In this document: positions 10,994 to 22,748 of the stretch, piece after piece
Layout: each line of letters opens with the position of its first letter
How positions within the stretch are numbered: the stretch's first letter is position 1
Source: Metarhizium brunneum
Lineage: Eukaryota; Ascomycota; Sordariomycetes; Hypocreales; Clavicipitaceae
Reading direction: 5' to 3'
DNA: 64,000 nucleotides
Assembly: GCF_013426205.1 (NCBI RefSeq)
Contig: NC_089427.1
Span: 2,914,001-2,978,000, forward strand
Notes under the pieces: model-generated
The model's input: the letters and a program-made list of their open reading frames with translations, nothing else
The model's database searches: none
What the model was told of the DNA's origin: nothing
Position numbers and translations under genes: made by a program

Positions 10994-13521
10994 TTAGTCT
11001 ACCCGTAGAACCCGGGGGCCTCTTTTCTTGCTGGCCTTCTTCTTCTTGTGTCCCTTTTCAAATGCTGCAACAGCGGCGTGGTCTCGTCCAACGTTGTCAA
11101 GATCCTTGACCTTGTAGATTCGGATGATCCAATTTTCACTGGTAAAAGCCTCCTCCAGAGTGTTGAGGACTGGGCCTTGGTCAGGGAGACGCACGCCACG
11201 AACACGGTCAGCGGCTTGGCCAGGCGGGAACATAGAGTGGTAGTTATAGTATGACATTTTGTACCTGGTTTTCGCTTGTTAGCCAAGACGATCTCGTACG
11301 TCGCCAATTTTGTGTGAACTTACATCAAACTGTTCTTCATAGTCTCAGTAGCCTCTCCGTCGACACGGTACTCGCCACGGGCCGTGAAGAAATCACGCTC
11401 CTTGACCTCATCGGGCCAGATACCCTCAGCGATACGGACCATCCAGAGGAATTTGTTGATATCGTCACCAGAGTAGCCCAGGAGGGCACCAAAGACGACA
11501 AGAACATAGTCAACTTCGTGCTGTCGCATGATAGGATAGCTAACTTCTTCCCTTGAGCTCATGGCTTTGCCAACAGTCGCGATATGGGTATTGTTCCACG
11601 TGTTGTTGTCAACAAGCGTGGGACGGTCGGCCATACCACCAATTTGGTAGCCGTAATCCCACCAAGACATGATTTTGGCATCCTTCTTGGTGTTCTGTCG
11701 CAGCCACTGGTACGCCTCTCGGTAATCATCAATAATGTGCTGGCTTCCATCCGGCAGTCGGCTTGCCAAGACAACCGAAGGAGAGGAGTAGGCGTTGGAT
11801 GTGACCCAAGTGCAGTGCGTAACAAACATGAGAAGGTACACAATGACAGAGGCCACGACGACAAACTTGGATGATGGGTGGAAAATGCCGACGTTTGGCT
11901 TCTCGCTGCCTCTGAGACCAGCCATGGGCTTCGCTGGCTTCTTGGAGGCTGCTTCGGTAGCACTCTCCACTTCCTTGGGGTCAGGGGACTTGGCGGAAAT
12001 ATAGGTATCGAGCAGGCTCGACAAGGCAATGGCCGCGGCAACGCAGACAATAGGGGTCAGAGTGAGCATCAGCCGAACCATGACGCCCGCGAAGTAGCTG
12101 CCGAACAAAGCGTAGACGATAACGAAGACATGCTCATCGCGGAGATCTTGAAAGCACATGTAGACACCGGCGGGGAAGAGCCATATGAGGAAATTGAGAT
12201 CAAAGAAGAAAGCGGGCCAGGCAGTAGGCTGATGCTCGGATACAGAGGCAATGATAGGAATATGAATCTTGGCATAGCCGGTATCCCAGAGGGAGTAGAA
12301 GCGACCATTCCATGGCGCGATATAACCGAGGGAGGTTAGACCAACCAGAGCAATCAAGCCAACACCAAAGGTGGCGACAAGGATGGTAACAAGGAAGGTC
12401 TGGAACTGGCGGCTAGGAATGGCAGATCGTACATATTCAATGAAGGCAATCAACTGGAGGAAGCCGAAGATGCCTGGCCAAAAATTAGCATGCTGTAAGT
12501 TGGGACTGACTCCAACACATTTACGTTCATACCTAGCGCGGGCATGTGCTCGCTGGTTTTCACCGGGAGGAAACCAACAAAGGGAATTTGCATGCTGGCA
12601 ATGGTTCCCAGAGCATACCATGTGGTATAGCTGACGTAAAGGCGAGTGCTGTAGCGTCCCATGCAGATAAGAACAAAGGCATGGAGGGGCAAAAGACAGG
12701 TGATGAAGGCGTAACCACCCCACGATGCCACCATGTAGCCGTAAAACAGAGCGCACAGAGCGCCCCAGAGCATAGAGCCCAGCTTCAAGGCCTTGATCCA
12801 CAGGTAGAAGGTGAAGACGAGAAGGAAAATGGCGATGGCCTCGTTGTCGTAACTTCCGGCGACCGATCGTGAGATGTAGCCGGGCGCTATGCCCATGAAT
12901 ACAGCAGAAAGAAGTCCAGCAGATGGAGACGTGGTCATCTCATTGGTTAGAAGGTATGATGCGTAGGCCGTAAGCCCGGAGAAAGCGGGAGCAAGCAGAA
13001 CACAGATGTTACGAATATCCACGGGAATAGTCAGGGCCTTGAGGGCGTGGTAGATGGCGCCGCTGGTAACCATGAGACCTGGGTACAGAGTACCTCCCGT
13101 GACGCGGCCAAGAGGATGCCAGGTTCGGTCATCGAACCAGTCCCAGAACTTGTAGAATCCGTTCGCAACAAGATACTTGGTCGCTCGGAAGTTGAACCAG
13201 GGGTCGACTAGTTTTAGTCAGTTCTATACTACGGCAATGTTTTTGATTGGAGATGAACGAGGGCACCGACATTCGTGAATAATACTTTCAAATCCTTTTT
13301 GAAACAGGTCAGTATCTGTGTGACACGCATTGGAGTAGTTGGCTCTCTGGCAGCGACTCCAGAGCGGTTGCTGCTCGAGATGGACGGGACTTACGAATCA
13401 CCGAGAACAGTCGACTTGAGATGGCAGCGCCGGCGATGAAAAGAAGAATGACAACTCTCAAGAGAGTCCGTGTGCTTTTTGTGTTGACGCCATCAAGGCG
13501 TGGTTGGGCTTCGGTCGTCAT
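10994..13521 (-). CDS. stt3: Oligosaccharyltransferase catalytic subunit STT3
   Basis: Five exons on the minus strand, 13521-13395, 13294-13271, 13207-12533, 12473-11324 and 11264-10994, give 748 aa, the usual STT3 length. STT3 transfers the preassembled glycan from dolichol to Asn in the ER lumen. Visible motifs are the first acidic motif FDPWFN after the first membrane helix, [12 protein letters not shown], the WWDYGYQI catalytic signature and [11 protein letters not shown]. Many hydrophobic helices occupy the N-terminal two thirds, and the C-terminus is basic ([10 protein letters not shown]). Exon 2 is only 24 nt, encoding the helix end just before FDPWF; without it the conserved motif is not joined. 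Intron 3 uses a CTAAT branch and GCCAG acceptor; the nearer TTACAG acceptor would introduce a stop. Confidence 0.96.
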
Positions 13522-14295
13522 GTTGGCGACGACTACTGGCAATGGTTGCCCTGAAGGTTGATGGAGAGGGAGGTTCTCCGGTCTTGATGCGACGACGACG
13601 ACCAGACTTGACACCACACACTTTGGACTGAGGACAGCTTGGAGCTTCTGGCAGCATTGAGCGTGGCCGAGTGAAATGTGGGGCTGTCGTCACCATCGAA
13701 GCCGCCTCTCATTGGTCCCATTTTTTACCTGACACGACTGTTTGTGAGGCTGTGACGAGCAATCAATGGACTACTACCACCATTTCACGCACTCAATTCA
13801 AGGCTTGATCAATGTTTGAATCTGCAAGTGATTACCGAGGTCTTATGGCTACGATATACGATGGCTGGTTCAAGAGATTTGCGCACGAGATGTGCAATGC
13901 ATGAGGGCTAGACAAGATGGCATTTTCCCTTGAGTTTGTGTGAATAGCTGCACTTCGAACTATGTCCACTGTTATGAGACACGTGAACCTTGGTAGTCAT
14001 TACTGGCCTTCAAGTATTTGGCGGCGGTCTTTGTGTGGAAACATTTCAATGTTGCCGTCTAGATTGTGTGTATTTTTACACCTGTACACATGAGTAAACA
14101 GGAACGTAAGGAAACCTCTATGCAGTAGCGCCTCGCGTAGTCTCCATCATACAGCGATTCTGCCATAATTTGGACCCTATAGAGGCATTGGCAGACTCTC
14201 AGTCCTTTACAAGTAGCAGATCCATCCTCCCCCCTCAATTCGTTTTGTTATCAGCTATCCATCTCCACTGTCGGCCCCGTCTCCGGATTAATCGC
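13522..14295. other. Intergenic region, promoter side of STT3
   Basis: About 0.8 kb between the STT3 start and the stop codon of the ATP synthase subunit e gene, both on the minus strand. No gene or clear motif is supported here. Confidence 0.6.
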
Positions 14296-14837
14296 TTAAG
14301 GGCTCTCCTGGGACACCTTCAACAGCAGCTTCTCGAGATCGAACTTGGGGTCGTTGACATCGGTGACAACTGCGCACGGAGGTTAGTCTTCTGCTCGGCA
14401 TAGACGCGGTGTTTTTCGACACGGAGGATGAGCCCCAGGGGGGGTGGCCGCATATCTTGAGAAGCCAACATACCATCATTCTTGGAAGCAGCTGCGGGAG
14501 CAGGATTGTTCTTCTTCGCGTATTCGGCCTTGGCCTGATCTATCAACTTCTGCTTGCTCTCCCATTCGTGCTTAGCATGCTCGGCCCGTTGTGTAGTAGT
14601 AATCGTTCTCTGATGAGAAAATCCGTAGAAGACGCCCACGGCGAGCGCGGACCACCGGAGAACCTATTGACAACCCAGTCAGCGTTCGACCATGTGAATC
14701 ATTTAAAATTTGGCGTCCCAATTGCATGTCGCCGGTGTTGCAGGCGATGGCTGGGCGGCTATGAGCGACCTGAAGCGGCCGCACAATAGGGAGACGACTG
14801 AGGGCGGGAAACCAACGTTGACGCCAGTCGAGGCCAT
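14296..14837 (-). CDS. atp21: Mitochondrial F1Fo-ATP synthase subunit e
   Basis: Three exons on the minus strand, 14837-14817 (21 nt), 14663-14474 and 14369-14296, give 94 aa, the normal size for subunit e (Atp21/Tim11). The protein starts MASTGVNVLRWSALAVG. It carries the GxxxG motif (Gly17-Gly21) within its single membrane helix, which in yeast supports dimerisation of the ATP synthase in cristae. A basic, Lys/Ala/Glu-rich segment follows (KAEYAKKNN). The gene was recovered only by splicing: the start codon is in a seven-codon first exon whose donor is the non-consensus GTTGGT, 153 nt from the next exon. It is divergent from the dynein intermediate chain gene, with about 0.8 kb between the two starts. 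Confidence 0.92.
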
Positions 14838-15642
14838 TGGAAATTACGGTCGCAAGGTGCGCGACAGATGCGAGAAGCGATCCGGAGGTGAGGACGTAAT
14901 TCGAGGGCTGACAATGGGTGTCAATGGGGCCCTGTCGTGGAGGTTCGAGGGAATTGTTGCGTCGGCTGCAAGGTGAAGAAGATTTGAAAGTTGCTCGGGA
15001 AAAGTCGCAGTTTTGCCAGGACAGGCGGCAACGGCCCGCCACATAACAGGGGAGCTCATCGCCCATGGCGCATGGCTCGTTGCTCATTGCTCCTGGGTGG
15101 GCGGCAGGGCGGTAGGCCGTCGGAGGGTGTGGCTCTCCATGTCCGGTTCTTTGGGGCCGAAGAGGCTGGGTCAATCAATCACGTGAAGCATTGGTGCTTT
15201 TGTGCCTTTTGTGCATGTGTGCACTGCATTTGGCGTGTCTCGCAGCCCCCAGATCCTCCGTACAGGCGCTGTGGGCTGTGGTCTGCCCACAAGACGCGCC
15301 TTGGCGCTAGTGTCGGCACCTAGCATAAAGTTGACCTCACTGGCCGACAGGGGTCTCGCTGCCAGTCGTCCAAGGCTCCGAGATATGGAAATGTTGTCAG
15401 GTCTGGTCAACGTTTAATGCGACATCGTCCTGGGGCGCGCGAATCGCTAGAGACTGACACAGCAGTTCGCCTGACGTTTATAACTCAGAGATCAGCTGTC
15501 CCTACTTTATTATTTGCTTCTCCTCCGGGCTGGTTTCAAGTGACTTCTCTTTGTCCCCCCTTTGACTTGCTTCGCTGCCCGACTCCCTGAGGGCTCCCCT
15601 GATTTGCTTGTCCCGTAATGGGACAGTCAAGAAGCCATCAAG
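14838..15642. promoter_or_regulatory. Divergent promoter region, ATP synthase subunit e / dynein intermediate chain
   Basis: An 805-bp region between two divergent start codons must contain both promoters. The last 150 bp before the dynein start are pyrimidine-rich on the + strand. I see no defined factor site. Confidence 0.5.
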
Positions 15643-17780
15643 ATGCAGCAACGTCGAGATGAAATCCTTGCGAAAAAGGCCAAGCTTGCGGAACTCAAGC
15701 GACAGAGAGAACTTCGAGCTAGCCAGGCCAGTGCTGGCCGCCCAAGCCTAGGTGGCGGTGATGTTGGTCTATTCCCGTCTTCTGCGAACTCTTTTGCGCC
15801 TCGCTGCTAACAAACCATCTCCAGTTAATATCGCCGACTCCTAGTAGAGCAGACAACCGCCGCGAAATCGAATCTCTCATCAACAGTCTAGTTGGCGAGA
15901 GCCGACCTGGCTCAACAACGACGGGAGGCGCCGCATCCCCTGGTGGCCCTCGTGCCAGCAGACCGAACAGCGTCCTAAGTGCAGGAGAACTTAGCAACGA
16001 GACATCCGAGTCCGCAGCAGTCTCGGTTGCCGCTCCTCCGCCACCACAACTCAGCACAGCACCTCTGACGACGGTATATGAGTGTCCACCATCTCCGGTC
16101 AAGGAGGTCTTTTCCTACAGCAAAGGCGTTCAGACTTCAGACGAATGGCCCCCGCCAGCGAGACACCGATCGCAGTCAACCGTGTCAGTTAGCGATGACT
16201 TGACGGGGACCACAAACTCGCCAAATAAGAGGCAAAGTAGGAGAGAAAGAGATAGGGAGGAGGAGTTACGCCAGAAGATTCGTGAGGAAGTAGAGGACGA
16301 GCTGCGAGCAGCCAAAGAGTCTCTTGCTGACGGCACTGCCACGGCACTACCAGCGTCATCCGCCAACTATCCATCCAGAGAGTTGACTGTAGAGGAGTTG
16401 GAGGCTGTTACACGGTCTGAGGCATTTGTTGACTTTCTTGACCAATCTACCAAGGTCATCGAACGAGCCCTTGACCAGGAAACCTACGATATTTTGACAG
16501 ATTATGCCTTGCAGGGCAAGGATCAGGATGAAGATGATGAAGAAAGCGGTAACACTGGCGGCCGTGGCTCGCATAGGATAAAGGAAGTCGCTCAGTTCTT
16601 CGACGATCGATGGTCAAAAAAGCGAATGATTAGCGGCATTGATTTCTCCCCAAAGTTTAGTGAGTTATTGCTCGCATCGTATACCAAGAACCCCACGGCG
16701 CCTCACGAACCCGACGGCCTTGTTCAAGTTTGGAACACGCATATGCACGACCGCCCCGAATATGTTTTCACCGCCCAATCCGATATTCTCACTGCGAAAT
16801 TCTCTCCCTATCATCCAAACTTAATCATTGGCGGATCCTACAGCGGACAAGTTCTTCTCTGGGACACGAGAGCGAAAGCTGCTCCTGTGCAAAAGACTCC
16901 ACTGACGGGGTACGGCCACGCGCACCCTATTTACTCTGTCAACATTGTCGGAACGCAGAATGCGAACAACATCATCTCCTGTTCAACGGACGGCGTTGTC
17001 TGTGGGTGGAGTATGGACGTCTTCGCGCAGCCGCAAGAGCTTCTGGAACTGAAGAATCCCAGCCAGGCCAAAGTGGCTGTGGAGGATGTCAGCCCAACAT
17101 GTGTGTCTTTCCCTCAAACAGACCCTACGTTCTTTCTTGTTGGAAGTGAAGAAGGTACAATCTTTCCATGCCATAGATACGACCGGGCTGGCGCCAAGGC
17201 TGGAGTAGATAAGAAGATCAGCTACAAGGGTCACACAGCTCCCGTCATGTCTGTTGATTTCCATCCGTCCCGCGGCCCCATCGACTTGGGGGACTTGATT
17301 ATTTCATCCTCGCTTGACTGGAGCGTGAAGCTCTGGAAGGTTCGTGCGCCAGCCGCCACCTCTACAATTGGGGCAGGGGATGGCAGTGTTACACCACTAA
17401 TTGACTTCGTCCGGGAAGATGTTGTGTATGATGCCAAGTGGTCGCCAGTGAAGCCAAGCGTCTTTGCTCTGGTCGATGGCGCTGGATGGTTAGAACTCTG
17501 GGATATTGCGGTGGAAACTGAAGAGCCCATCTCACGAATCTCCCCTAGTCAGCGCCAAGACGGGAGAACGATGCTCTCCAAGAGCTTGAACAAGCTGGCA
17601 TGGGAGCCAAACGATGGCAAGCGGTTGGCTACTGGCGGCATAGATGGTTCATTGACAGTGTTTGAAGTAGGTAGTGGCTTGGGTGGCAAGGAGGGATTGA
17701 AGAATGAGGAATGGACCAATGTCAAAAAGTTGGTGAATCGAGTCGAAGCAGTTGGCTTGAATGGGGCTATGATGGTGTAG
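15643..17780 (+). CDS. Cytoplasmic dynein intermediate chain (WD40)
   Basis: Two exons, 15643-15762 and 15825-17780, give 691 aa. The N-terminus (MQQRRDEILAKKAKLAELKR) is the charged helix that in this family contacts dynactin p150 and NudE. A Ser/Pro-rich linker follows. The segment YSKGVQTSDEW near base 16110-16145 resembles the LC8 light-chain binding motif (K-x-T/V-Q-T). A second charged helix (RRERDREEELRQKIREEVE) precedes the C-terminal WD40 propeller, whose blades end in WNT, WDTR, WSM, WKV and WDI. The role is assembly of the dynein motor on microtubules for nuclear and vesicle movement. The intron donor is GTTGGT, the same unusual hexamer as in the divergent neighbour's first intron; only this donor keeps frame with the ctccag acceptor. 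Confidence 0.93.
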
Positions 17781-18515
17781 GCAGGCAGGCATGTATGGTG
17801 GGCATGGCTCGGTTGGAAGTACTTTGCCTGTTGGAAGTGTTGACAACAAAGGCTTATTCTGTATACCCCAATAACGCGAGAGTCGTAATAGACGCCTTGT
17901 AAGATCAGAGGTTCCATGTTTCTTGGTGTATCTCCAAGCCTTGAGTCAGCATTGACGATGAAAGTTGACATGCAGAACCCCATTGGATACCTGATAGAAC
18001 TGTAAAGCCTCGCGGAGGTTTCTGTGATACTCTCACCAGCTCGTAATTGTGTCATAACCTTGGTTCATGCTTAAATTGTTTTTCCGTCATGATGCCGGAC
18101 CTGGTCACGTGGGGGCGTGGTGGGAATGCAAATATTTCAGCGACCTCCACTTCAGTTTCAGCCATTTCTTCAAGTTTCAGTGCCATGGACTCGCCGAGAA
18201 GAACGGGACGTTGATTGATTTTAGGGCTCACAGGATTCTGGGCTTGGGAGCCGTCGCGAAATTATCATTGTCGCTGTATTCACTGTCGCGCTGCTGCTGG
18301 GACCACCTGGGTAAGTTCCAACTCGAAGCAAACGCTTTTCCTAGTCGAACATGATGCATTCAATTTTATTGAATTCTGCAATTCTGAAGGCCATCTGTGG
18401 CCAGTCTGTGGACGAAATTTCCTGATTCATAGTCGCTTCCCACTAAAATACACGCCATCGTCTATCGTGGACATAGAAACAAATGCTAACCACAAGGATA
18501 GGATCCCCCCCCTCT
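17781..18515. other. Convergent intergenic region
   Basis: About 0.7 kb between the stop of the dynein intermediate chain gene and the stop of the aldo/keto reductase. It should hold both 3' untranslated regions; no gene is supported. Confidence 0.6.
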
Positions 18516-19623
18516 TCAGGTGTTGGTAGGGACAGAATTCGGATATCTCTTGCCCGCCGTCTCAAAGTTCTTAACCATGTCACTGATCCTAGTGAATTCT
18601 TCATCGGTAATGTCCACCAGCTTCGCATTCTCCCTGACTCTTGAGGCTGCGGTAGCTCCAGGGATAGGAATAATGGTAGGAAGTCCAGGGCGGTTGCTGT
18701 GTTTGCGCACCCACGCGATGGCCAACTGACCGGGCGTGCATCCCTTTACCTTTGCAATCTCCTCGACCTGGCCAACAAGCTTGAGATTGTGTTCAAACGC
18801 GCCAGACTGGAATCGTGGAAAACTGGATATGATTCCGCGATCCTGCATATCCTCAACACTCTTGAATCTACCAGTGAGCATCTTGATGGCTTGTTAGCTA
18901 CTTGGATTCGACAGTGGCGCGTTTTATGTTGGCAAGAACGTACTCCTCTGCCCATTGGCGAGTAGGCCAAGATGGGGATGCCATGCTGAGCACAGGCTTC
19001 AGCAACACCGTTGGTAAGAATGTCAGGGGAGAACATGCTCAGTTCAACCTCAGCAGCGCCAATCTTGGCGAACTTGGCTGCTTCGTGAACAGTCTCGGCG
19101 CTACACTCCGATAAGTAGACGGCACCCAATTTTCCAGTCTCGATGTACTCCTTCTGGATGACGCCATAGGTAACTTCTAGCGGCGTGCTGGGGTCGCGTC
19201 TTGAAGGAGCAAACCCATCGAGCTTCTTGGTTCCGCCGAGCTGCTTGATGATGTTATCCAGACTGCGGCGAGTGCCCTCGGGGGTGCCATCCTGTTTGTG
19301 CGTAGTGAGATCCATGCCGCCCTTGATAACCAGCGTCACTTTATCGGCGTCCTCGGGATATTTGGTGAAGTACGCCTTGGCCAAGGTCATGGAGTTGCAA
19401 TCAGGAGTGCCATAGAACTCAGCACCGTTCCACAGAGTGAGGCCGCTCTCCAAAGCTGCTTTGAGTGCCTCGATGGCCTGGTCGATGGGCGTAGGTTCAG
19501 GGCGCCAGGTGAAGCCTATCCTTGTCAGCAAACAATTGGTCGATGGGAAACGTGCTCAACTGGTGACATACCCATGAGGCCGTACCCAATGGGCCCGACT
19601 TCTTTACCAATGACCTGAGGCAT
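18516..19623 (-). CDS. plr1: Aldo/keto reductase, pyridoxal reductase type (AKR8 family)
   Basis: Three exons on the minus strand, 19623-19572, 19515-18944 and 18881-18516, give 329 aa, close to fission yeast Plr1. The enzyme type reduces pyridoxal to pyridoxine with NADPH in vitamin B6 recycling, in the cytosol. The start MPQVIGKEVGPIGYGLMG leads directly into the TIM barrel. WNGAEFYG holds the active-site Tyr52, with Asn47 at the place of the usual Asp, as in this subfamily, and VIKGG supplies the Lys. SPMGRGMLTGRF is rebuilt across intron 2, and IIPIPGATAASRVREN is the cofactor-binding end. Intron 1 has a GCTGAC branch and GATAG acceptor; intron 2 has GTACGT and a TAGCTAAC branch. A related sugar or aldehyde reductase role cannot be excluded. 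Confidence 0.9.
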
Positions 19624-20552
19624 GTTGACGGTTTTCTCGAGTAGTGGCCTTGGCTGAAGGAATTTTGTGCTTGTAAGACTGAATGTATCGTACCAATGCC
19701 GATGATGAGGGGCAGATCCCCCTCAAGCAGCCCCTGAACACGCCTCGTCTTTATACTTTCCATCCACGAAAGCTTCCTCCTTACGGAGTACACATGGGAT
19801 TTCTCGCCCCCTCCGTGTCGGGCCAGTGGGGTGTACGCGACGGTTCACGCCGTGCGCCGTCTGCGTCAACCTGGCGAGTTGTCCGATACCAATCCCCGCC
19901 ATCCGCAGCCAGGCGCACTGGGTCGGAATTAGGGCCATGTACAATCGCTTATTCCGATGACTGTTTCACTAAGCCATGTCTATCTCCGATGGCAGAGGAT
20001 AAATATTGTGCTACTTTGGTATAATCCGGATTTCTAATCGACCCTGCCAGTGAGAATAATCAGTATGTTTGCCCGGTGACTATCCCGCAGTTGTGCTCTG
20101 GTGGCCGAGTTGGGTTGGTGAAGCTTTGACTTGTCTGCGATGACGTCACTCTATGATGACTGATTTTTAGATCGTATCCAGCTTCGTGTCGAGCTGATTC
20201 TCTAGAATGCGAAACGGGTATCATGAATTTGGCCCTGTTGAGCTTGAAGAGCGAAAATCAACGGAGTTTGACATATGTTCTCCGGATGGTGCTGAAGGTC
20301 GGGCCGTATCATCATGTTACATGAAGTCGAGCGGTGGCAATTACAACGACGCGCCATGTCGACCAAGCTCTACAACGATATAGTCCCATGGAATATGCGC
20401 CTCTCCCGCAGGCGAATGGAGGCAATGTATGCTCATGGGGTTAGATATGCTACTTAGTCACTTGTGCTTCGTTCTTTTCTTCTTCTCGGAATAGGGGCTC
20501 TGGCCAAATACTTGCCCATTATCCACGTAATCTACGCGATCAGTCTATCATA
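19624..20552. other. Intergenic region, promoter side of the aldo/keto reductase
   Basis: About 0.9 kb holding the promoter of the reductase and the 3' end of cofactor E, both on the minus strand. Apart from a TACGGAGTAC motif at 19782-19791 and the bZIP-like octamer at 20141, nothing is recognised. Confidence 0.6.
20141..20148. promoter_or_regulatory. Perfect CRE/ATF-type palindrome TGACGTCA
   Basis: TGACGTCA lies about 520 bp upstream of the aldo/keto reductase start and downstream of the tubulin cofactor E stop. Fungal bZIP factors of the ATF/CREB type bind this octamer. An 8-bp match may be chance, so function is only inferred. Confidence 0.35.
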
Positions 20553-22398
20553 TCAAGACTTCTCAATCCGAATAGACACATCCAGCCCATCAACACAGTA
20601 CCCCAACTGCTTAGGCCCATCCTTCAGTTCGACCTCCCTCTCTATCCATCGCCCGGACTTGCCATTCATCCCACCAATCTCTTGAGCCTTCTCGGCGGTC
20701 TCATCACCACGCAGCTCCTCATCATCACTACTGTCCCCATCGCGATCATCATATCCCGCCATAGGATCCCACTCCCCCGTCTCCCAAACCAGCTTCACTC
20801 TCAACGGTGGCAAATCAAACAACTTCCCCGCAATGCCCTTGACAGCATAAACATCAAATGACCTGGGTATCCTGCACGTCTTTGTCTGCCCCCCCTCAAA
20901 ATGAAACGTCACTGAGATGAGGCGCGCTTCTAGAAACGAAGGATTGACCTCATCCCTCCGAATGACATCCGGTTCTCCGTAGATATCACAAAGCTCCTTG
21001 TACCGCGGGTGTTGAACCAAGATGGTATGTTCTGCTGACTCGGGGACTGTAGCCAGCTGCTTCGCTATCCGCGACAAGTAAAACATTTCTGCGTTTGTCC
21101 GGTCCGCGGCCTTGACTTGTGCGAAGTTGAGACTCTGTAAATTGGCCAGCCGTCCGATAGTGAACATGTGCGATTCTTCGGACGACGATGCCTTTTTGTC
21201 GTCGTCTTTGGCTGCGTCGTAGACGGGGTTGTGGGATAGGCGGAGCGCGTTGAGACCCGGGAAGTGGGTGGGCAGAAGGTCGACAAAAGACCAGGCAGAT
21301 ATGCTGTTGTATGATATGTCGAGATACTGTAGCGATGGGGGGAACACGGGACCGGTGGCGCCGTGGGATGAGATGGCAGTGATGTTGTTGCCTTTGAGGT
21401 GGAGGTTTCGCAGGGACGTGAGAGACGTGAGGCTCGCAAGGTCAGATAGGGCTGTGAACTCGTTGAACTCGAGGTTGATGGAGGTTAAAGCGGGTGGTAG
21501 AGGGAGGTGGCCCATCTTTGGAAGGCAAGTGAGTTGATTCGAACCAGCATTCAACTCCTTCAAGCTGGGACATCGGGCGGCGATGGCGCAGAACTCCTCC
21601 CACGTGAGCAACGTCTCTTCGAGTGATAATTCCGTAACGCCCTGAAATGCAGAATTGATTCTGTCCAGGGCCGCATCTTGCAGGAGATTCTGAAACCGAT
21701 TGCCACTTCGAGTGGCGTTAGCCGCTGCCGCGAATATCCATCTGAAGCATAAAGCATGAAGCCAATACTCACTTGATACTAAGCTTTCGCAGCGTCTTCA
21801 GCTCTGCACAAATATCTACCACTGGCCCAATCGTCTCGAACAAATTCCGGCTCAGATCGACATGCACGATACTCGGACACGACTCTGCTATAGGACCATC
21901 TCCATCTTGTCGAGAAACAGCCATTCGCATGCCGTCTAAAATCACAATCTTCAGGTCCTCGACTTGTGCAAGCTTCTTCCAAATCTTGTCAAAGCCCACT
22001 TCCTCGGCAACCTTTCTGCCCGAAATGACAATTTGAGCACCCGGCTGGCCATGCTTATCCTGCTCCGGGTCAGAGAGATACTTCTCCTTGAGGGCGGATA
22101 GGAAGCCCTGGACGTCGTCCTTGGGCCGCGTGGGGCGGACAAAGGACGCAGCCGTGGACGACCTGGAAAGGCCTAAATTGACGTTGTTAGGAAAAAGACA
22201 CCCTTTACAGACTATGAGCAGCATACATGTGAAGTAGCGCACGCCCTTGTGCGAGCCATCGTGCTTCCCGCGGGTCGAGTCGTCCCATTCTACGCCCAGC
22301 CACGAGCCAGTGGTTCCCGCAACTTCACCGACATAGCGGACCGTGCAGAGTGCGCCGCCGTAGGAAACTCGCTGGCCTACGTGTGGTTCTTGGTTCAT
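20553..22398 (-). CDS. pac2: Tubulin-folding cofactor E (Pac2/TBCE)
   Basis: Three exons on the minus strand, 22398-22227, 22172-21773 and 21705-20553, give 574 aa. The protein has a CAP-Gly domain at residues 1-60 (GVEWDDSTRGKHDG), a central leucine-rich-repeat region including the rejoined LSINGNRFQ across intron 2, and a C-terminal ubiquitin-like region. Cofactor E helps form and dissociate alpha/beta-tubulin dimers in the cytosol. Intron 1 is 54 nt, a multiple of three without a stop, so it can be read through; its CCTAAC branch and TTTAG acceptor and the position at the end of the CAP-Gly domain argue it is real. For intron 2 the first AG would make only 31 nt; the later AAG after GGCTAAC (67 nt) restores the repeat. 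Confidence 0.92.
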
Positions 22399-22748
22399 TA
22401 TTGACGAGCTCTAGTAAGGGACAGCATTTGACCGGCTGCAAAGTTGGGCGTGTCGCGGGGTGTCTTGCGGCATTGGATGTTGTGATGGTCTGGCGAGTAC
22501 GACTGGGGACTACGAGCCAAGGCAGCAGCAGAATTTAGGAAGCCCCAGTTCCGCAGCCATTGGCAGAACCAGTATATCAACGACGGCCGCTTAACAACGC
22601 ATGCTTATGCTCTAGGGCACAAAAATCCATTGAATTGCGACGGGGGATTTTCTGATGGGTTGTGAATTTTTACTCATTCGTGACATAATTTCATTGTGCG
22701 TTCAAATGGCCAGCTACCTGGTAACTATTATGGCTAAGGACCTCGGTC
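22399..22748. other. Short intergenic region
   Basis: About 350 bp between the cofactor E start and the stop of the hydratase gene, both on the minus strand. It serves as promoter of the first and 3' flank of the second; no motif stands out. Confidence 0.6.

Noticed and set aside
14572..15174. 200-codon minus-strand frame across the subunit e / dynein promoter
   Set aside because: It runs in a different frame through the subunit e exon 2 and intron; the spliced 94-aa protein explains the coding signal.
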